Shown here: positions 34,691 through 45,848 of the stretch, one piece after another
Layout: each line of letters begins with the position of its first letter
How positions within the stretch are numbered: position 1 is the stretch's first letter
Source of the DNA: Amphiura filiformis
Taxonomy: Eukaryota; Echinodermata; Ophiuroidea; Amphilepidida; Amphiuridae
DNA length: 64,000 nt
NCBI RefSeq assembly: GCF_039555335.1
Contig: NC_092631.1
Span: 16,115,805-16,179,804 of the forward strand
Direction: 5' to 3'
The notes under the pieces: model-generated
Database searches by the model: none
Told to the model about the DNA's origin: nothing
The model's input: the letters and a program-made list of their open reading frames with translations, nothing else
Made by a program: the position numbers and the translations under genes

Positions 34691-35402
34691 CATTTCGCCA
34701 TACTGCATTTTAGAAACGCTTGCTGTTAGAATAAGAAAAATTTAAATTGTAATTATTGCACAGGTCACGGCGACCCTGTGACCTTTCCGGAAAAAGCCGA
34801 GTGGCAGGTTTTTCAAATCAATATTTTCTGTGTAAAAACTGTACCATCAGATAGGTAATGGAATATATGAATATTAACTGTACATCTATCACAACAATTT
34901 TTGATAACAACATGCGTCACAATTGATCTAGTATAGAAGGTAGAGAATTTATTTCAATCTTATATACGCCATTTTTCTTTTTGGAATTAAGTGAAAATTA
35001 ATTCTGTAAAAGCTGTAATTTTTTTATGTAATTTTCACATTAGAACCGACAAAAGATTACCGTTTTGTTGTTATGATAATCTAATCTTTTGATTTCGTAA
35101 ATAAAATTAGGGGTCTAATGTGGATTTAGGATGCAAACTGGAATAATCCAATGCCTTGTCAAAAGCATTTGCTTCAAAATGGAGTTCGGATGCACTTCGT
35201 AATACAACTTCCGCCACTGCGGGAAACCACATGCACAGCAGAGTACGTGGCCGATATCAAAATAGATTTTATGTATTGTGTATGTAGGCCTATTCATAGG
35301 ACCCTCGTATTAATTGTGTCTATGCGCTTGAGAATTCAACAATATAAATAATTGTAGCTTTATTATAATACACATTAATGTTTTAAGCAGATAAAATTCC
35401 AA
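34691..35402. other. No gene recognised
   Basis: AT-rich, with a short palindrome around AGGTCACGGCGACCCTGTGACCT (about 34763-34785). No exon or repeat end supported. Confidence 0.4.
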
Positions 35403-36931
35403 ACTAGACTTAGCTGTGGTCTAAGACCACGAACACAGCCGTGTTGTGACCCCTTAATGACCTTTGACCCCAAAATATATGAAAACGCCATTATACATTG
35501 ACTAATGTCAATGCATGTGTGCACGGGGCATTGCTTTGCCATGTTATTTGTGGCCGAGCGGCATTTTGAATGTTTTTCGTCTCAGACCGGAAGTGACCCC
35601 TTAATGCACTTTGACCCCAAATAAAAAATACCACATATACATTGGGTAAACACAATGCATGTGTTAAAATACCGTCACTCTCCTATGTTTTGTTTAGCTA
35701 ATAAAATTTTTGAAGGTATTTCGTTTTATACCGGAAGTGACCCTTTAATGACCTTTGACCCCAAATCTGTGTACACCCCTGTAGACACTGGGTAATGACA
35801 ATGCATGTGTGCAAGTGGCGTCACTGTCCTACATAATTTGTGGGAGAAGATGCATTTTTAGTTTAAATCACGTTTTTGACCCCTATGACCCCTGCGTGAC
35901 ATTTGTAGTACATGGTGTTACGTAGAATTTTCATAAGTCAGTGCAAAATTTGCTACACTAGTGGAACCAAGGTTATTTTGTTTCCTTATACCCTAGATAA
36001 CAAAACCTGAGTTGGTTCCATTTTTTTCTAGTGTGTCTTCGGCGGCCATTTTGAAATTCAAAATGGCCACTATATTTTGCCTTTTTAAAGCCGTATTTGT
36101 CCCTAAACCGCACAAAGTCATATTTTTCTTAATGATTATTTATACTTTTGATTGTCAAAATCCACTAAGAACATAATTAGGATCATTTTCTAGAATCCAA
36201 GATGGCTGCCAAATCCAAAATGGCCGCCAATTTGTCTAAAATGGTCTGCCAGCTATAAGGACATTGATTTCTTTCCTTTTTCCTGATTATTTTCACTGCT
36301 TATGTTTCTGAGAATCCACTGAGAACTAAAAACTTAATTTGGTCCATTTTCTCCAATCCAAGATGGCCTCTAAATCCAAAATGGCCGCCTTTTATTGTAA
36401 TATGGCATACCGCTGTGAACAATTACTATCATTGAGAGTAAAATACTTATATCTTATTAATATCTTATTTCTGTCAGATATGGATAAGAAAATGATTCTA
36501 AAACATCTTAAAGTAGTGCAACAACATTGTTTAAGGAGAATATATGTGCATTTAACCTTTCAAAATGGCCGCCAAATTGTCTTGAAATTGGCTAAGATTA
36601 ATTAATTTAATTAATTTATGCAATGAAATGCAGATAATCATGTTTTTAAAAGTTGAAATTTCAATATTGTAATTCAACTTCAAACATTTATGATAGAGCT
36701 GACCTTGAGGCATTTAAATGCCTAGTTGTCATCATAAGTTCCTCAGTTTGGTGCACAGCTGTAGGCCTATCATATTCTCTCTAAATTCAGGGACTTATTA
36801 AATGACAAAACTTTGAAAAGACTTAAAATTCAAATCTAATGGATTTAAATTATACTCTAATAAAGATTTGAATTTTAAGTCTTTCAAAAGTTTTGTCATT
36901 TTAATAAGTCTCTTGGACTTATTTTTGAATC

Positions 36932-37565
36932 TTAGGAATTTAGAGAGTTGGTACACTCTTCAACTGCTCTACAATTACATGCTTCTGTACAAGTCAGATT
37001 GTGTCGTCTGCAGGAATATCTTCTGGAGCATTTGCTTATTCCACATCCGCACCTAACAAGCTCGTCAACATACTCGGGAGCTATTGCCATGTCTAACAGG
37101 ATAGGTACTGGAATGTTATCTGTATCACTCGACCATCCTAGCTTGAACGGGTCTGGAATATTTGGATTTACCACAAGGTCTTGACTCCAAACATATGCTT
37201 GCATATGCGCCCGCAGAATGTGTCGATGCCACGCACAGGAAGTTGAAGGAATTTTATCAATCCTCCCTGGTTGGCTCTTGAAGCGTTTCCATCTCAGTTT
37301 TTTAGCTGTGTTGGCCTGTAGGTCATTTTTTGTGCCCATGAGCCTGCAAAAAAAGCCTCTCACAGCGTGAAACAACACTTTAAGAAGGCATTTCTGCATC
37401 ACCAAGTTGACTCAGTGCTGTGAGTTCTTCAGGTGTTGCTTCAGTGAAGGCCTTGAAGGCAGTCTTCTTGCCTATACCTCTGATATGTCCACATGTGTCG
37501 CATCGTGTTAAACAATGATCAAATATGACACGGCAACCTTGTTTTGTCGAAAATGCAACATGCAT
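36932..37565 (-). pseudogene. Transposon protein 3' part, left-arm copy
   Basis: Minus-strand frames give CDTCGHIRGIGKKTAFKAF, a helix-hairpin-helix as in FEN/XPG nucleases. Next come EELTALSQLGDAEMPS, GTKNDLQANTAKKLRWKRF, HMQAYVWSQDLVVNPNIPDP and a cysteine-rich end VRCGCGISKCSRRYSCRRHN and LTCTEACNC, resembling a CXC domain. The upstream nuclease part is deleted: HVAF...GCRVIFD joins almost directly to the CDTC segment. One frame change separates the two halves near 37390. An inverted, shortened copy of the gene at 38110-39060. Confidence 0.7.
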
Positions 37566-38159
37566 TATGTTCTTTCATCGACAGGTGTTAGTACACAAGA
37601 GGAAGCAGACACTCTAATCATGCTACATGCAGCTAGCAGAGATCTCTCAAGCTGGAAAGAATGTCCATACCATAACCCAAGATACAGATGTTATGGTCCT
37701 TGCTCTTCGAAGACTCGCGGTTCCTGGTCTTCAGACAACCATGCTGAAGAACTCACAGCACTGAGTTATCTTGGTGATGCAGAAATGCCTTCTCAAAGTG
37801 TTGTTTCAGGCTGTGGGAGGTTTTTGTGCAGACTTGTGGGCACAAAAAATGACCTACATGCCAACACAGCTGAAAAACTGAGATGGAAACGCTTCAAGAG
37901 CCAACCAGGGGGATCCAACTTCTGGTGCGTGGCATCAACACATTCCTGTCGATGGCGGAACATCATTCATGTTGCTTTTCACATGCAGACATGTTACAGT
38001 GACTATGAAGGTTGCCGTGTCATGTTTGATAATTATGGAAGAAAAAACTCAATCAAAGATATAATCAGACGTTGCAAGTTAGGAGTCCAATCATCAGCGA
38101 GAGCCTACATTGTTGCTGACACAACCCCCATCCATGACTCAAAGCTATTTTGGCTATAA
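37515..38159 (+). pseudogene. Transposon protein, scrambled partial copy
   Basis: Open for 214 codons but internally rearranged. It starts with STGVSTQEEADTLIMLHAA and jumps to HAEELTALSYLGDAEMPSQS and FKSQPGG. It then reads HVAFHMQTCYSDYEGCRVMF, DNYGRKNSIKDIIRRCKL and ARAYIVADTTPIHDS, which belong upstream of the EEAD segment in the next copy. So it is a deletion derivative fused to the 5' part of the following copy. Confidence 0.65.
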
Positions 38160-39060
38160 CAATAAAAATAAGGACTCCCTCACAATCTACCTGGCAAACA
38201 AAGTTTTGCAGCCATCGACAGGTGTTAGTACACAAGAGGAAGCAGACACTCTAATTATGCTACATGCAGCAGAGATCTCTGAAGCTGGAAAGAATGTCCA
38301 TATCATGACCCAAGATACAGATGTTATGGTCCTTGCTCTTCGAAGACTCACGGTTCTTGGTCTTCAGACAACCATGCTTATGGAAACAGGTGACAACAGA
38401 AGGAAAATCTTGCTGAAACCAATACATATCAGTCTTAGTACATCAAAAGCAGCAGCGCATCCGGGATTTCATTGTTTGACAGCATGCGACACATGTGGAC
38501 ATATCAGAGGTATAGGCAAGAAGACTGCTTTCAAGGCCTTCACTGAAGCAACACCTGAAGAACTCACAGCACTGAATCAACTTGGTGATGCAGAAATGCC
38601 TTCTCAAAGTGTTGTTTCAGGCTGTGAGAGGTTTTTGTGCAGGCTCACGGGCACAAAAAATGACCTACAGGCCAACACAGCTGAAAAACTGAGACGGAAA
38701 CGCTTCAAGAGCCAACCAGGGGGATTCATAAAATCCCCCCCACTTCTGTGCGTGGCATCAACACATTCTGCGGGCGCATAATCAGAATGTTTGGAGTCAA
38801 GACCTTGTGGTACATCCAAATATTCCAGACCCATTCAAGCTAGGATGGTCGAGTGATGCAGATAACATTCCAGTACCTATCCTGTCAGATATTGCAATAG
38901 CCCCCGAGTCTGTTGTCGAGCTTGTTAAGTGCGGATGTGGAACAAGTAAATGCTCCAGAAGATGTTCCTGCAGACGACACTATCTGAGCTGACTTGTACA
39001 GAAGCATGTGCTTGTGGAGCAGATGAAGAGTGTACCAATACAGCTCTGTGCACCAAACTG
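38110..39060 (+). pseudogene. Academ-like XPG/FEN-type nuclease protein, longest copy
   Basis: Plus-strand reading gives STGVSTQEEADTLIMLHAA, VHIMTQDTDVMVLALRRL and HCLTACDTCGHIRGIGKK. These are acidic EEAD and DTDV motifs followed by a helix-hairpin-helix, in the order of the XPG-I and HhH parts of FEN-type nucleases. The tail from 38807 on encodes NIPDPFKLGW, IAPESVVELVKCGCGTSKC and CSRRCSC, then after a frame change TCTEAC, a CXC-like cysteine cluster. Frame breaks near 38780 and 38990 inactivate it. It lacks an N-terminal half. The nuclease assignment rests on motif order only. Confidence 0.65.
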
Positions 39061-40062
39061 CGGAACTTGAAAATACTGATAACATAGATGATGAGTATTG
39101 ATGACAACTAGGCATTTAGATGTCTCAAGGTCAGCTCTATCATAAATGTCTAAAGTTGAATTACAATATATTTCAATAATTTTCTGCATTTCATTGCATA
39201 AATGCTGAAAAATTAATCATAGCCAATTTTAAACACTTTGGCGGCCATTTTGAAAGGTGAACTGCACCTATATTCTTCTTAAACAACGTTGTTGCACTAC
39301 ATTAAGATGTTTAAAATCATTTTAATATCCATATCTGACAGAAATGAGATACATGTATTTTACTCTCGATGATAGTAATTGCCAAAAGCGGTATGCCATA
39401 TTTTAATAAAAGGCGGCCATTTTGGATTTAGAGGCCATCTTGGATTGGAGAAAATGGACCAAATTAAGTTTTTAGTTCTCAGTGGATTCTCAGAAACATA
39501 AGCAGTGAAAATAATCAGGAAAAAGGAAAGAAATCAATGTCCTTATAGCTGGCAGACCATTTTAGACAAATTGGCGGCCATTTTGGATTTGGCAGCCATC
39601 TTGGATTCTAGAAAATGATCCTAATTATGTTCTTAGTGGATTTTGACAATCAAAAGTATAAATAATCATTAAGAAAAATATGACTTTATGCGCTTTCAGG
39701 ACAAATACAGCTTAAAAAAGGCTAAAAATAGTGGCCATTTTGAATTTCAAAATGGCCGGCGAAGACACATTCGAAAAAAATGGAACCAACTCAGGTTTGG
39801 TTCGTATGGGTTTTCAGAAGCTAAAAAGCATTGGTTCCACTAGTGTAGCAAATTTTGCACTGGGTGACGTAACACCATGTACTATTGACCCCACGAGTTT
39901 CATGTGACATGTAGGGGCATGGTCAATGATCATTATGACCAAGTTAGGTCAAAATCGATGTAAGCATGTGAGTGCTAGAGCAAATGTAAAGGTTGACAGA
40001 AAGAAACAAAGGAGAACCTGTAAGAAAAAAGACACAGCCGTGACTAACGTCACGGCTGTGTA

Positions 40063-40862
40063 AATATGATGTAGTAATGAAGTTGCGATTTATTAATATT
40101 AAATGTTTAAATTTTCACGATGACACTATCAAGTCCTTCGTGGTCGAGCGGTCTAAGGCGCTGGTCATATGGTATACGTGATAGCGGCGCAGTGCAGCGT
40201 GGGTTCGAGCCCCGCACAGTGTCATCTTCCCGATATCTTCATGGCAGAAATCGCCATGGTAGATTGAATCCACCGCCACACATGGCCATTATACATATCG
40301 ACCTGTTAAATATAATAGGCCGAATGACATCTGACAAAGGCTACTGACAATAGCCCCGATTAGCTCGGTGACTCACCTCGCTGTGTGTCAGTCAAGCATG
40401 GTATGCCATAGGTCATATTCTTACGATTGGCCTATACACTGCGCTATATAATTCGGCACATATAAATCAGAATTATTGCGGAATTATTGTCAGTTTTTGA
40501 CTCAAGACGCAAGCTACTGTCTCAAAGCGCAAGCTAAGGACTATCATATCTGTTCAAAATATATATTCATGTGCAAGGAACCACATCTGGTTTCTTTATA
40601 CGAAATCATTTACGGGAGATATTCATCATTTTCTAACCCGGTATCCGAAGATGTTCGTCTGATATCAAAATCGTGCATAGCAATTCACGTGTATCGATCC
40701 CGTGTATTCATTTTAGTGTCTCTGCTGCACCAAATAATTATTAGCCAGACGATGTCGGTGTGCCCCGCCTCTGCCTAATTAAATTTCCTTCTTTTTTTAA
40801 ATTTCATATTATGTTAGGGAAATGTGGCTGGGAGAATGTATGTATGGCGAAGAGTGGTGTGG
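40063..40862. other. No protein gene; tRNA-like sequence plus unassigned DNA
   Basis: Apart from the tRNA-like head at 40124-40226 I see no supportable exon. The 100-codon open frame at 40476-40778 has no family features. Confidence 0.45.
40124..40226 (+). repeat. tRNA-Leu-like pseudogene or SINE head
   Basis: Good Pol III A-box (GTGGTCGAGCGGTCTAAGGC) and B-box (GGTTCGAGCCC) words in the manner of a long-variable-arm tRNA, and a near-complete acceptor pairing (ACACTAT with ACAGTGT, one mismatch). The anticodon arm is too long and irregular to give a valid anticodon, and no T-run follows. More likely a tRNA-derived SINE or pseudogene than a working tRNA. Confidence 0.5.
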
Positions 40863-41008
40863 TCTTCGGTTGGCAGGAAGTAACGTCACCGTTTGCATAG
40901 TCCTAAACGGCGTCTCCCAACGGACTGCAGCATCCATTCATGCATCTATTGTTTCCGATTAGAGTGCTGGCATATTGGAAAATGTTACCAATTAATATTC
41001 ATGAGAGT

Positions 41009-41359
41009 CCCGGGGGTCACTCCCATTGTGGCCTGTACACCATCCACGATAATCAACTTTTGAAAAGCACCCTAAACAAGAATTTAACCCTTTGTTAAAA
41101 CGATACCCTAAACAGTTTAACTCGCGCCTGTTTTCACACCCTAAACAGGGATTTTATTCCTTGCATCATATTTCATACCCTAAATTGCATTTCCGCGTAT
41201 TAGTAATTGCAATTTTGCTACCATTTTTTCCAATTTGTCATGTTTTTGACACCCTAAACACGATACGCGAGTATTGTGCCTACCCACGAAAAACTACCTT
41301 ATGCGCGTATTTATTATCGCGGATGGTGTACAGGCTACAATGGGAGTGACCCCCCCGGG
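41009..41359. mobile_element. TIR MITE with 8-bp duplication
   Basis: Ends CCCGGGGGTCACTCCCATTG in inverted orientation, then CTGTACACCATCC. The 8-bp duplication ATGAGAGT lies at 41001-41008 and 41360-41367. The paralogues at about 31195 and 50010 (inverted) have one copy of this site, so the empty site is seen twice. Eight bases fit hAT, but the C-rich ends are atypical. Internal repeats of ACCCTAAAC-like words. Confidence 0.85.
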
Positions 41360-41808
41360 ATGAGAGTGTACATTCAACGTCCAGTTTTCGAAATTGGGTG
41401 ACTTGTGTTTGGCAGGTGTGAAATACATCTGACTGAGTGTTTTAATTACGTAACGCATAAAGGTTTTGGCATCATTGAATGGCTGCCTAGAGTTTTTATA
41501 TTATTAAGATTATATACTGATAATTATTATTATTTTCTGTATTTATTCATTTCTTTGCACTTATTCTTTCTTATGTATACACTTTAGGGGCCTATCAATC
41601 CCTCGCTCTCCTTCTTCCCCTCTCCCCTTTCCCTCCCCCAGTTTCTTTCTTCTTCTTTTTTTTTTGTCTTCCTCCTTCCTCTACCCTCTCGATCGCCCAT
41701 CCACGACTATTATCATACTGCGGTACATGTCAGGTCATATGGTTTGTCTTTGGACAAATGCATGCTACATACATACTAAACGTTCACCTTTTTGCCTATG
41801 AAAATTAA

Positions 41809-42608
41809 TTAAGAATCTGCAGAACACAAAAAAGAGAGTACCATATTTATTTCTTGGACAATGACATGTGAATATGGATGCATGTGAAAGCCACTACGAT
41901 GGCCAATAGTCATATCCCAAACGTCAATAATTGTCACATTTTCTACACCAGACATAATTTCTCGCAATACTTGATCCACGCTCCAATAATACCAATGTGA
42001 CTTATCTCGAATTACTTTACCTTCGAGCTTCTGCGTGTTCGCACTCTTTATGAGAACACGCGTGCTAGGATTTCTTGATTTTAACCGTTGAATTGAATCT
42101 CTTATTTTATACAAACGATCTCGGTAGAAAGTGAGGTTCGTTCCTCCAAAATGGGCCCAGAGGGTAATCACAACCACTACACTATTTCCATGCTCAATGT
42201 CATCAATTGTATTTGGAATGTATTTCATGTCTTTCACGAAAACTTTATTTTCCCGAATTGGGTATCCATGAAATAGATATTTAAGATGGATGTCATGCAC
42301 CTCATCTGTAGCAATATTTAATCCAAGATGTCTATTTTCGGCCAGTTGTTCAACTATCGTACCTTTTAAAATAACTCGAGCAAAATGTTCATACCATTGA
42401 CGAATAGTTGAATCACCAAGAAAATAGAGGGTTTGATTTTGTAAACATTTCCTTATTTCTGGTGGTGTGAACTCTCTATTATGACAAACCAGGGAATGCC
42501 ACATGTCTTTGAAATAAAATCCGGCAACACTGTCGTCCGGTCTGGTTTCGGTAGCTCCCACAACACATGTCTGGAGCTCCTTTGCCACGCATTTTGAAAC
42601 TGCAGTGT
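41809..42608 (-). CDS. NXPE-family protein, PC-esterase-domain exon (terminal)
   Basis: Minus-strand terminal exon of about 266 codons with no internal stop. It is entered at the acceptor TTGATATTTCAG (42609-42610), reads TAVSKCVAKELQTCVVGATE, and ends FLCSADS-stop. NXPE proteins combine a neurexophilin-like domain with a PC-esterase domain of the GDSL/SGNH type. Seen here are AGFYFKDMWHSLVCHNREF, YFLGDSTIRQWYEHF (GDS serine), VVVVITLWAHFGGTNL, RVLIKSANTQKLEGK, and IIDVWDMTIGHRSGFHMHPY, which includes the D/H region expected near the C-terminus. Substrate is unknown; family members are membrane-anchored or secreted. The reading frame here needs a phase that the donor at 45081 does not supply directly, so a small exon between 42.7 and 45.0 kb is probably missing from this annotation. 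Confidence 0.85.
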
Positions 42609-42692
42609 CTGAAATATCAATAATTAACATTCGAAATAATCAGTAGCAAACAGGATGAATAATGGTGATTATGGCTGGAATAATGATAACTA

Positions 42693-43760
42693 AACTGAGC
42701 TCAAAAAGAAACTTACAATTTTTCACAAGGTCATATCTTAACATTCTATCCATCAAAACCAAATTTACACACAGGATTACTTCAATACTCTAGGGGGCGC
42801 AGCACTAATTCAGCGTCCCATATAGGATAACGTGTGAATTCGGTCTACTTCAAGCGCCATTTCTGGCGTCCCTGCAATAATTGGCAAAATAAATTTGGTA
42901 TCAAATTAAAGCTCTGTTTCTCTAGATTCCAAAACTTTTGTCGGCATATATCGATGACCATTGACATTTTTGTGCAAAAAAAAGAGCTAAAAATATACTA
43001 AACTCACCACTCACATTTCAAAATCGGCTTTTCTCTTAATCCGCCACAGAAAATTGCTTTTGAGATCAATTGTCCAGTTTTTTCCTGCATGTTATCATTA
43101 ATGATACTTGTCAAATTCATATGAGCCGATATTGAGTGATTTAAAGTGAACATGTCGGTAGATATGGTCGCTACAATCTCATATTCACTATGGACTATAT
43201 TAGCCGAATTTCGTTGTTACATAAAATGCGGAGTGATTTAGTGTTGCGCCCTCTCTACTCTAAGCACATGTCAATAACCAAGCAGTTGCCTAACTGACAC
43301 AATAGCAAAATGCACTGACATGGAACAGCTACCTAGACCACATTCACAGCCCAATAATTGGCACCCAACACAAGAAATCGGTTAGAATGCGGACAAGATA
43401 CTTGCACAGATAATAATTTCCACTTTTCTGCTTTACACGCACTTTCTGCACGAAACACGTCATGTTCCACACTATTTCATTTACACTTTGGGAATTACCA
43501 TCTGTAAGGATATTGTACGCATTCGCACATATTTCTTGTGCTGGGCGCCAATTATTGGGTTGTGGATGTGGTCCAGGAAGCTGTTCCATGTCAGTGCATT
43601 TTGCTGTTGTGTCAGTTGGACAACTGCTTGATTACTGGCATGCATTTACAGTAGAGTATTGAAGTAATCATGTGTGTAATGTAATTCTGGTTCATTGTGA
43701 TAGAAAGGATTTTAAGATATGATCCTGTTAAAAATTAAAAGTTTCTTTTTGACCCTAGTT
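42693..43760. mobile_element. Mariner-type MITE in NXPE intron, copy 2
   Basis: Same TA-flanked insertion site as 32674-33294 in the paralogous locus (inverted ends AACTGAGCTCAAAAAGAAAC). Enlarged by the insert at 42792-43254. Confidence 0.85.
42792..43254. mobile_element. TIR insertion inside the mariner-type MITE
   Basis: Ends AGGGGGCGCAGCACTAA and AGAGGGCGCAACACTAA (reverse strand). The paralogous MITEs read CAATACTCTACTCTAA across the site, so about 463 bp was inserted with a short duplication (CT, or CTCTA if the ends are placed differently). No transposase; superfamily not assigned. Confidence 0.75.
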
Positions 43761-44769
43761 TATTTATACCACAACTACGCCGGGTAATAATACAAAATTG
43801 ATTTCTTCCAAACACAACGAATTTGAACGATTGTAGTTAGGCGCAATTTTGGAACAGATGTAAACACTGCAAAATATACACAAAAAACAAAACAATTAGG
43901 TTTGAAAAATATCAATAACGAGATCTTCAGTTAGATAAATTCGAAGTAAATTTGCTTACTATTGGACGGCACCACATCAATGGGCGAGGCTAATGATGCT
44001 ACTTCTTTCGGGCTGTGTAGACAAAATTATATAATGAGATACAAAACAGTAGAAACGTTATTCCGAGTTCAGGTCTATAACAATACCAAAACATTTCCAT
44101 TTCTGACCTCAATAGTGGAGCCGGAATATGAATTCCCGTGCGCGAATTGAGACGAAGTTTTGACGATGTTTTCTTGTATATTCGAGGGTGCTGAACAAGA
44201 ACTTGGGTCCAACCTCGGGGAAATATGGGGAACTCTCAGTAGAGGGCGTTTTTCAAAATGGCCGCCAAAATACTACAACATAACGTTCTAATGCTCTAAA
44301 TAGGTTTCTTGTGGGTTGAATTGACGCAAATGTTACAGTTTTCTTCATTCTTGGTAATCAAAAGGCTACTGAGATACAAATTATTATCCAAAGGTCAGCG
44401 TAGGGGGCGTTTTTCCAAATTTCGCACTTTTTCACACATGCCAATAAGTAAAAAGGTCAACTTCTTTGCTGCAAAAAAAACCCCGTTGGAATCAGCCCTT
44501 CCATGAGGGAGAAATGTCCACGTTTTAGCTTCCCGCACCACCCCCACCCACTCACCCAATAATTCATATGCCGAATTAAGAGTGCTATTATAGTTGACCT
44601 GTCTGTTCTATATTTTTGCAAGTTAAAGAAAGTAGACAAATTATAGGACTTGAATTATTAATTCATGAAGCTTCTGGCAAGATGTCATAAGACAATTCTC
44701 AAAATAAAATATATTGATATTAATCCGTTATAACGCCCGTCGATTACGAGCTGATCAAAGTATACACAT

Positions 44770-45033
44770 ATGTGATGCGATCAAGCAAATTAGCAAAATC
44801 AGTCGGAACTCGGAAATATTGATTTTGAGATATAGCCAAAAAAGGCAATATTTCCATTTGTTTCCTTTTGTTATATGGAACCTCTTCAATTGCTCATATC
44901 TTTGGAACTGATAGTTCAATTTGAATGGGGTTTTCTGCAAAATACAGCTTTGAAAATGTTTGTTACTATCCTATAAGAAACTGAAAATTTAGTATTTCCG
45001 AGTTCCGAATGATTTTGCTTGATTGAATCACAT
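44770..45033. mobile_element. MITE family A, copy 2, next to NXPE exon
   Basis: Second copy of 20620-20882: ends ATGTGATGCGATCAAGCAAA, centre GCTCATATCTTTGGAACTG. It lies in the intron about 50 bp downstream of the NXPE splice donor at 45081. Confidence 0.8.
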
Positions 45034-45081
45034 ATTTGCTTGCGATTCTCATAAAATAGGAATGAACCAAAACATACTAAC

Positions 45082-45848
45082 CCCGTGATAGTAAGCCGTA
45101 CTTCCTTTCCCGATATCAAATCGCCTACATATCCGTCATACCAAGCGCTGGTGTGTATGAAATATGTGTCGCACGACAACAATGCTGGTTTGACACAAAA
45201 CCACGGAAAACCAGTCTTTTCATCGGTAAAATTACAAAAGCTCATGTTCGCCAATTTATGTTTTGGATTAATATACATGTCAGTTGTTATGTGGCAGGGT
45301 GTACTGACCGATGGCGTTTGTCCTTCAGCTTTAAATTGTCCTCGGTAACTAATTCTGGCTGGAAAATTTTCCCTTATTCGTTTCAGGACATCAATAGCTT
45401 CTGCGGAATTGATAAGCACGATTGAAATCTTCACTTGTCCAGTCCAGTGAAGGCGGAATTTTGCAGTGTAGGTGCCATTGAAATGATCAATTATTTCATC
45501 AGCTGCAGCACTCGCATGTAATTCATCACTATGAATCCAAGCGTAGAAGAAATCACCGCCATACAATTTGCTTTCGTTTTTGGTGTTTCTAGCTTCAATA
45601 GATACTTCGAGAGTATCACATATATTGTATGGCTTGTGAATAGATTTGACGAAGTAATATGAAAATTGAGGGCTGGTTGGAAAATCCAGTGAAATATTCA
45701 CTTTTCTTCTGATGTCGGGTGATTTTGCAATCTGTGGTGTCGGGGTTTTGTATTCGTCGCCATGATGTCTATATGCAATTGCTGGCGCTACGAATCCTCG
45801 GTGAGATTGATTATGGAAGCTTGCATCTGCTGCTAAATTACTAAACAC
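45082..45848 (-). CDS. NXPE-family protein, neurexophilin-like-domain exon
   Basis: A 767-nt internal exon on the minus strand, bounded by acceptor TTGTTTTCTACAG (just above 45848) and donor G-GTTAGT (45081). It encodes about 255 residues: a 40-residue linker, DIRRKVNISLDFPTSPQFSY, NICDTLEVSIEARN, YGGDFFYAWIHSDELHASAA, DHFNGTYTAKFRLHWTGQVK, AIDVLKRIRENFPARISYRG, and the cysteine segment GFPWFCVKPALLSCDTYFIH. These match the NXPE N-terminal domain (neurexophilin/filamin-like fold) in order. The exon continues to the PC-esterase exon at 42608-41809, perhaps through a short unseen exon. The exon with start codon and signal anchor lies upstream (above 45848) and was not identified. No damage is seen, so this locus may be functional, unlike copy 1. 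Confidence 0.87.

Larger units (their letters stand above)
35906..39884. mobile_element. Foldback Academ-like DNA transposon (rearranged)
   Basis: Ends TAGTACATGGTGTTACGT in inverted orientation, with TTG on both sides (35903-35905 and 39885-39887) as a 3-bp duplication. The inverted arms reach more than 1.2 kb each and carry repeated AAATGGCCGCC words. They run into coding sequence, so the 3' part of one gene is present on both strands (37565-36932 minus, 38110-39060 plus). A further partial plus-strand copy lies at 37515-38159. The protein parts show an XPG/FEN-like nuclease signature. Academ elements are known for 3-4-bp duplications and, in some lineages, an XPG nuclease, which is why I favour Academ. 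No complete transposase is visible. Confidence 0.65.
35403..40062 (-). mobile_element. Helitron/Helentron-like element copy 3, interrupted
   Basis: A single unit in two pieces, 35403-35905 and 39885-40062. It has the same minus-strand 3' hairpin plus CTAG at the left, DR1/DR5/ETS-like monomers, and the palindromic terminus (stem ACACAGCCGTGAC) at the right. Flanks carry T on both sides when read on the minus strand. It shows that a one-unit form exists (about 0.68 kb without the insertion) alongside the tandem arrays. Confidence 0.8.
40863..44149. repeat. Duplicated NXPE locus segment, copy 2 (partner 31079-33619)
   Basis: Collinear with 31079-33619 through the downstream region, CT-rich tract, PC-esterase exon, mariner-type MITE and intron DNA up to CCGTGCGCGAATTG. 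Differences are the MITE at 41009-41359, an insert at 42792-43254 and a short insert at about 43948-44010. Confidence 0.85.

Noticed and set aside
41092-41349. 85-codon plus-strand frame
   Set aside because: Lies wholly inside the 8-bp-duplicated MITE at 41009-41359.
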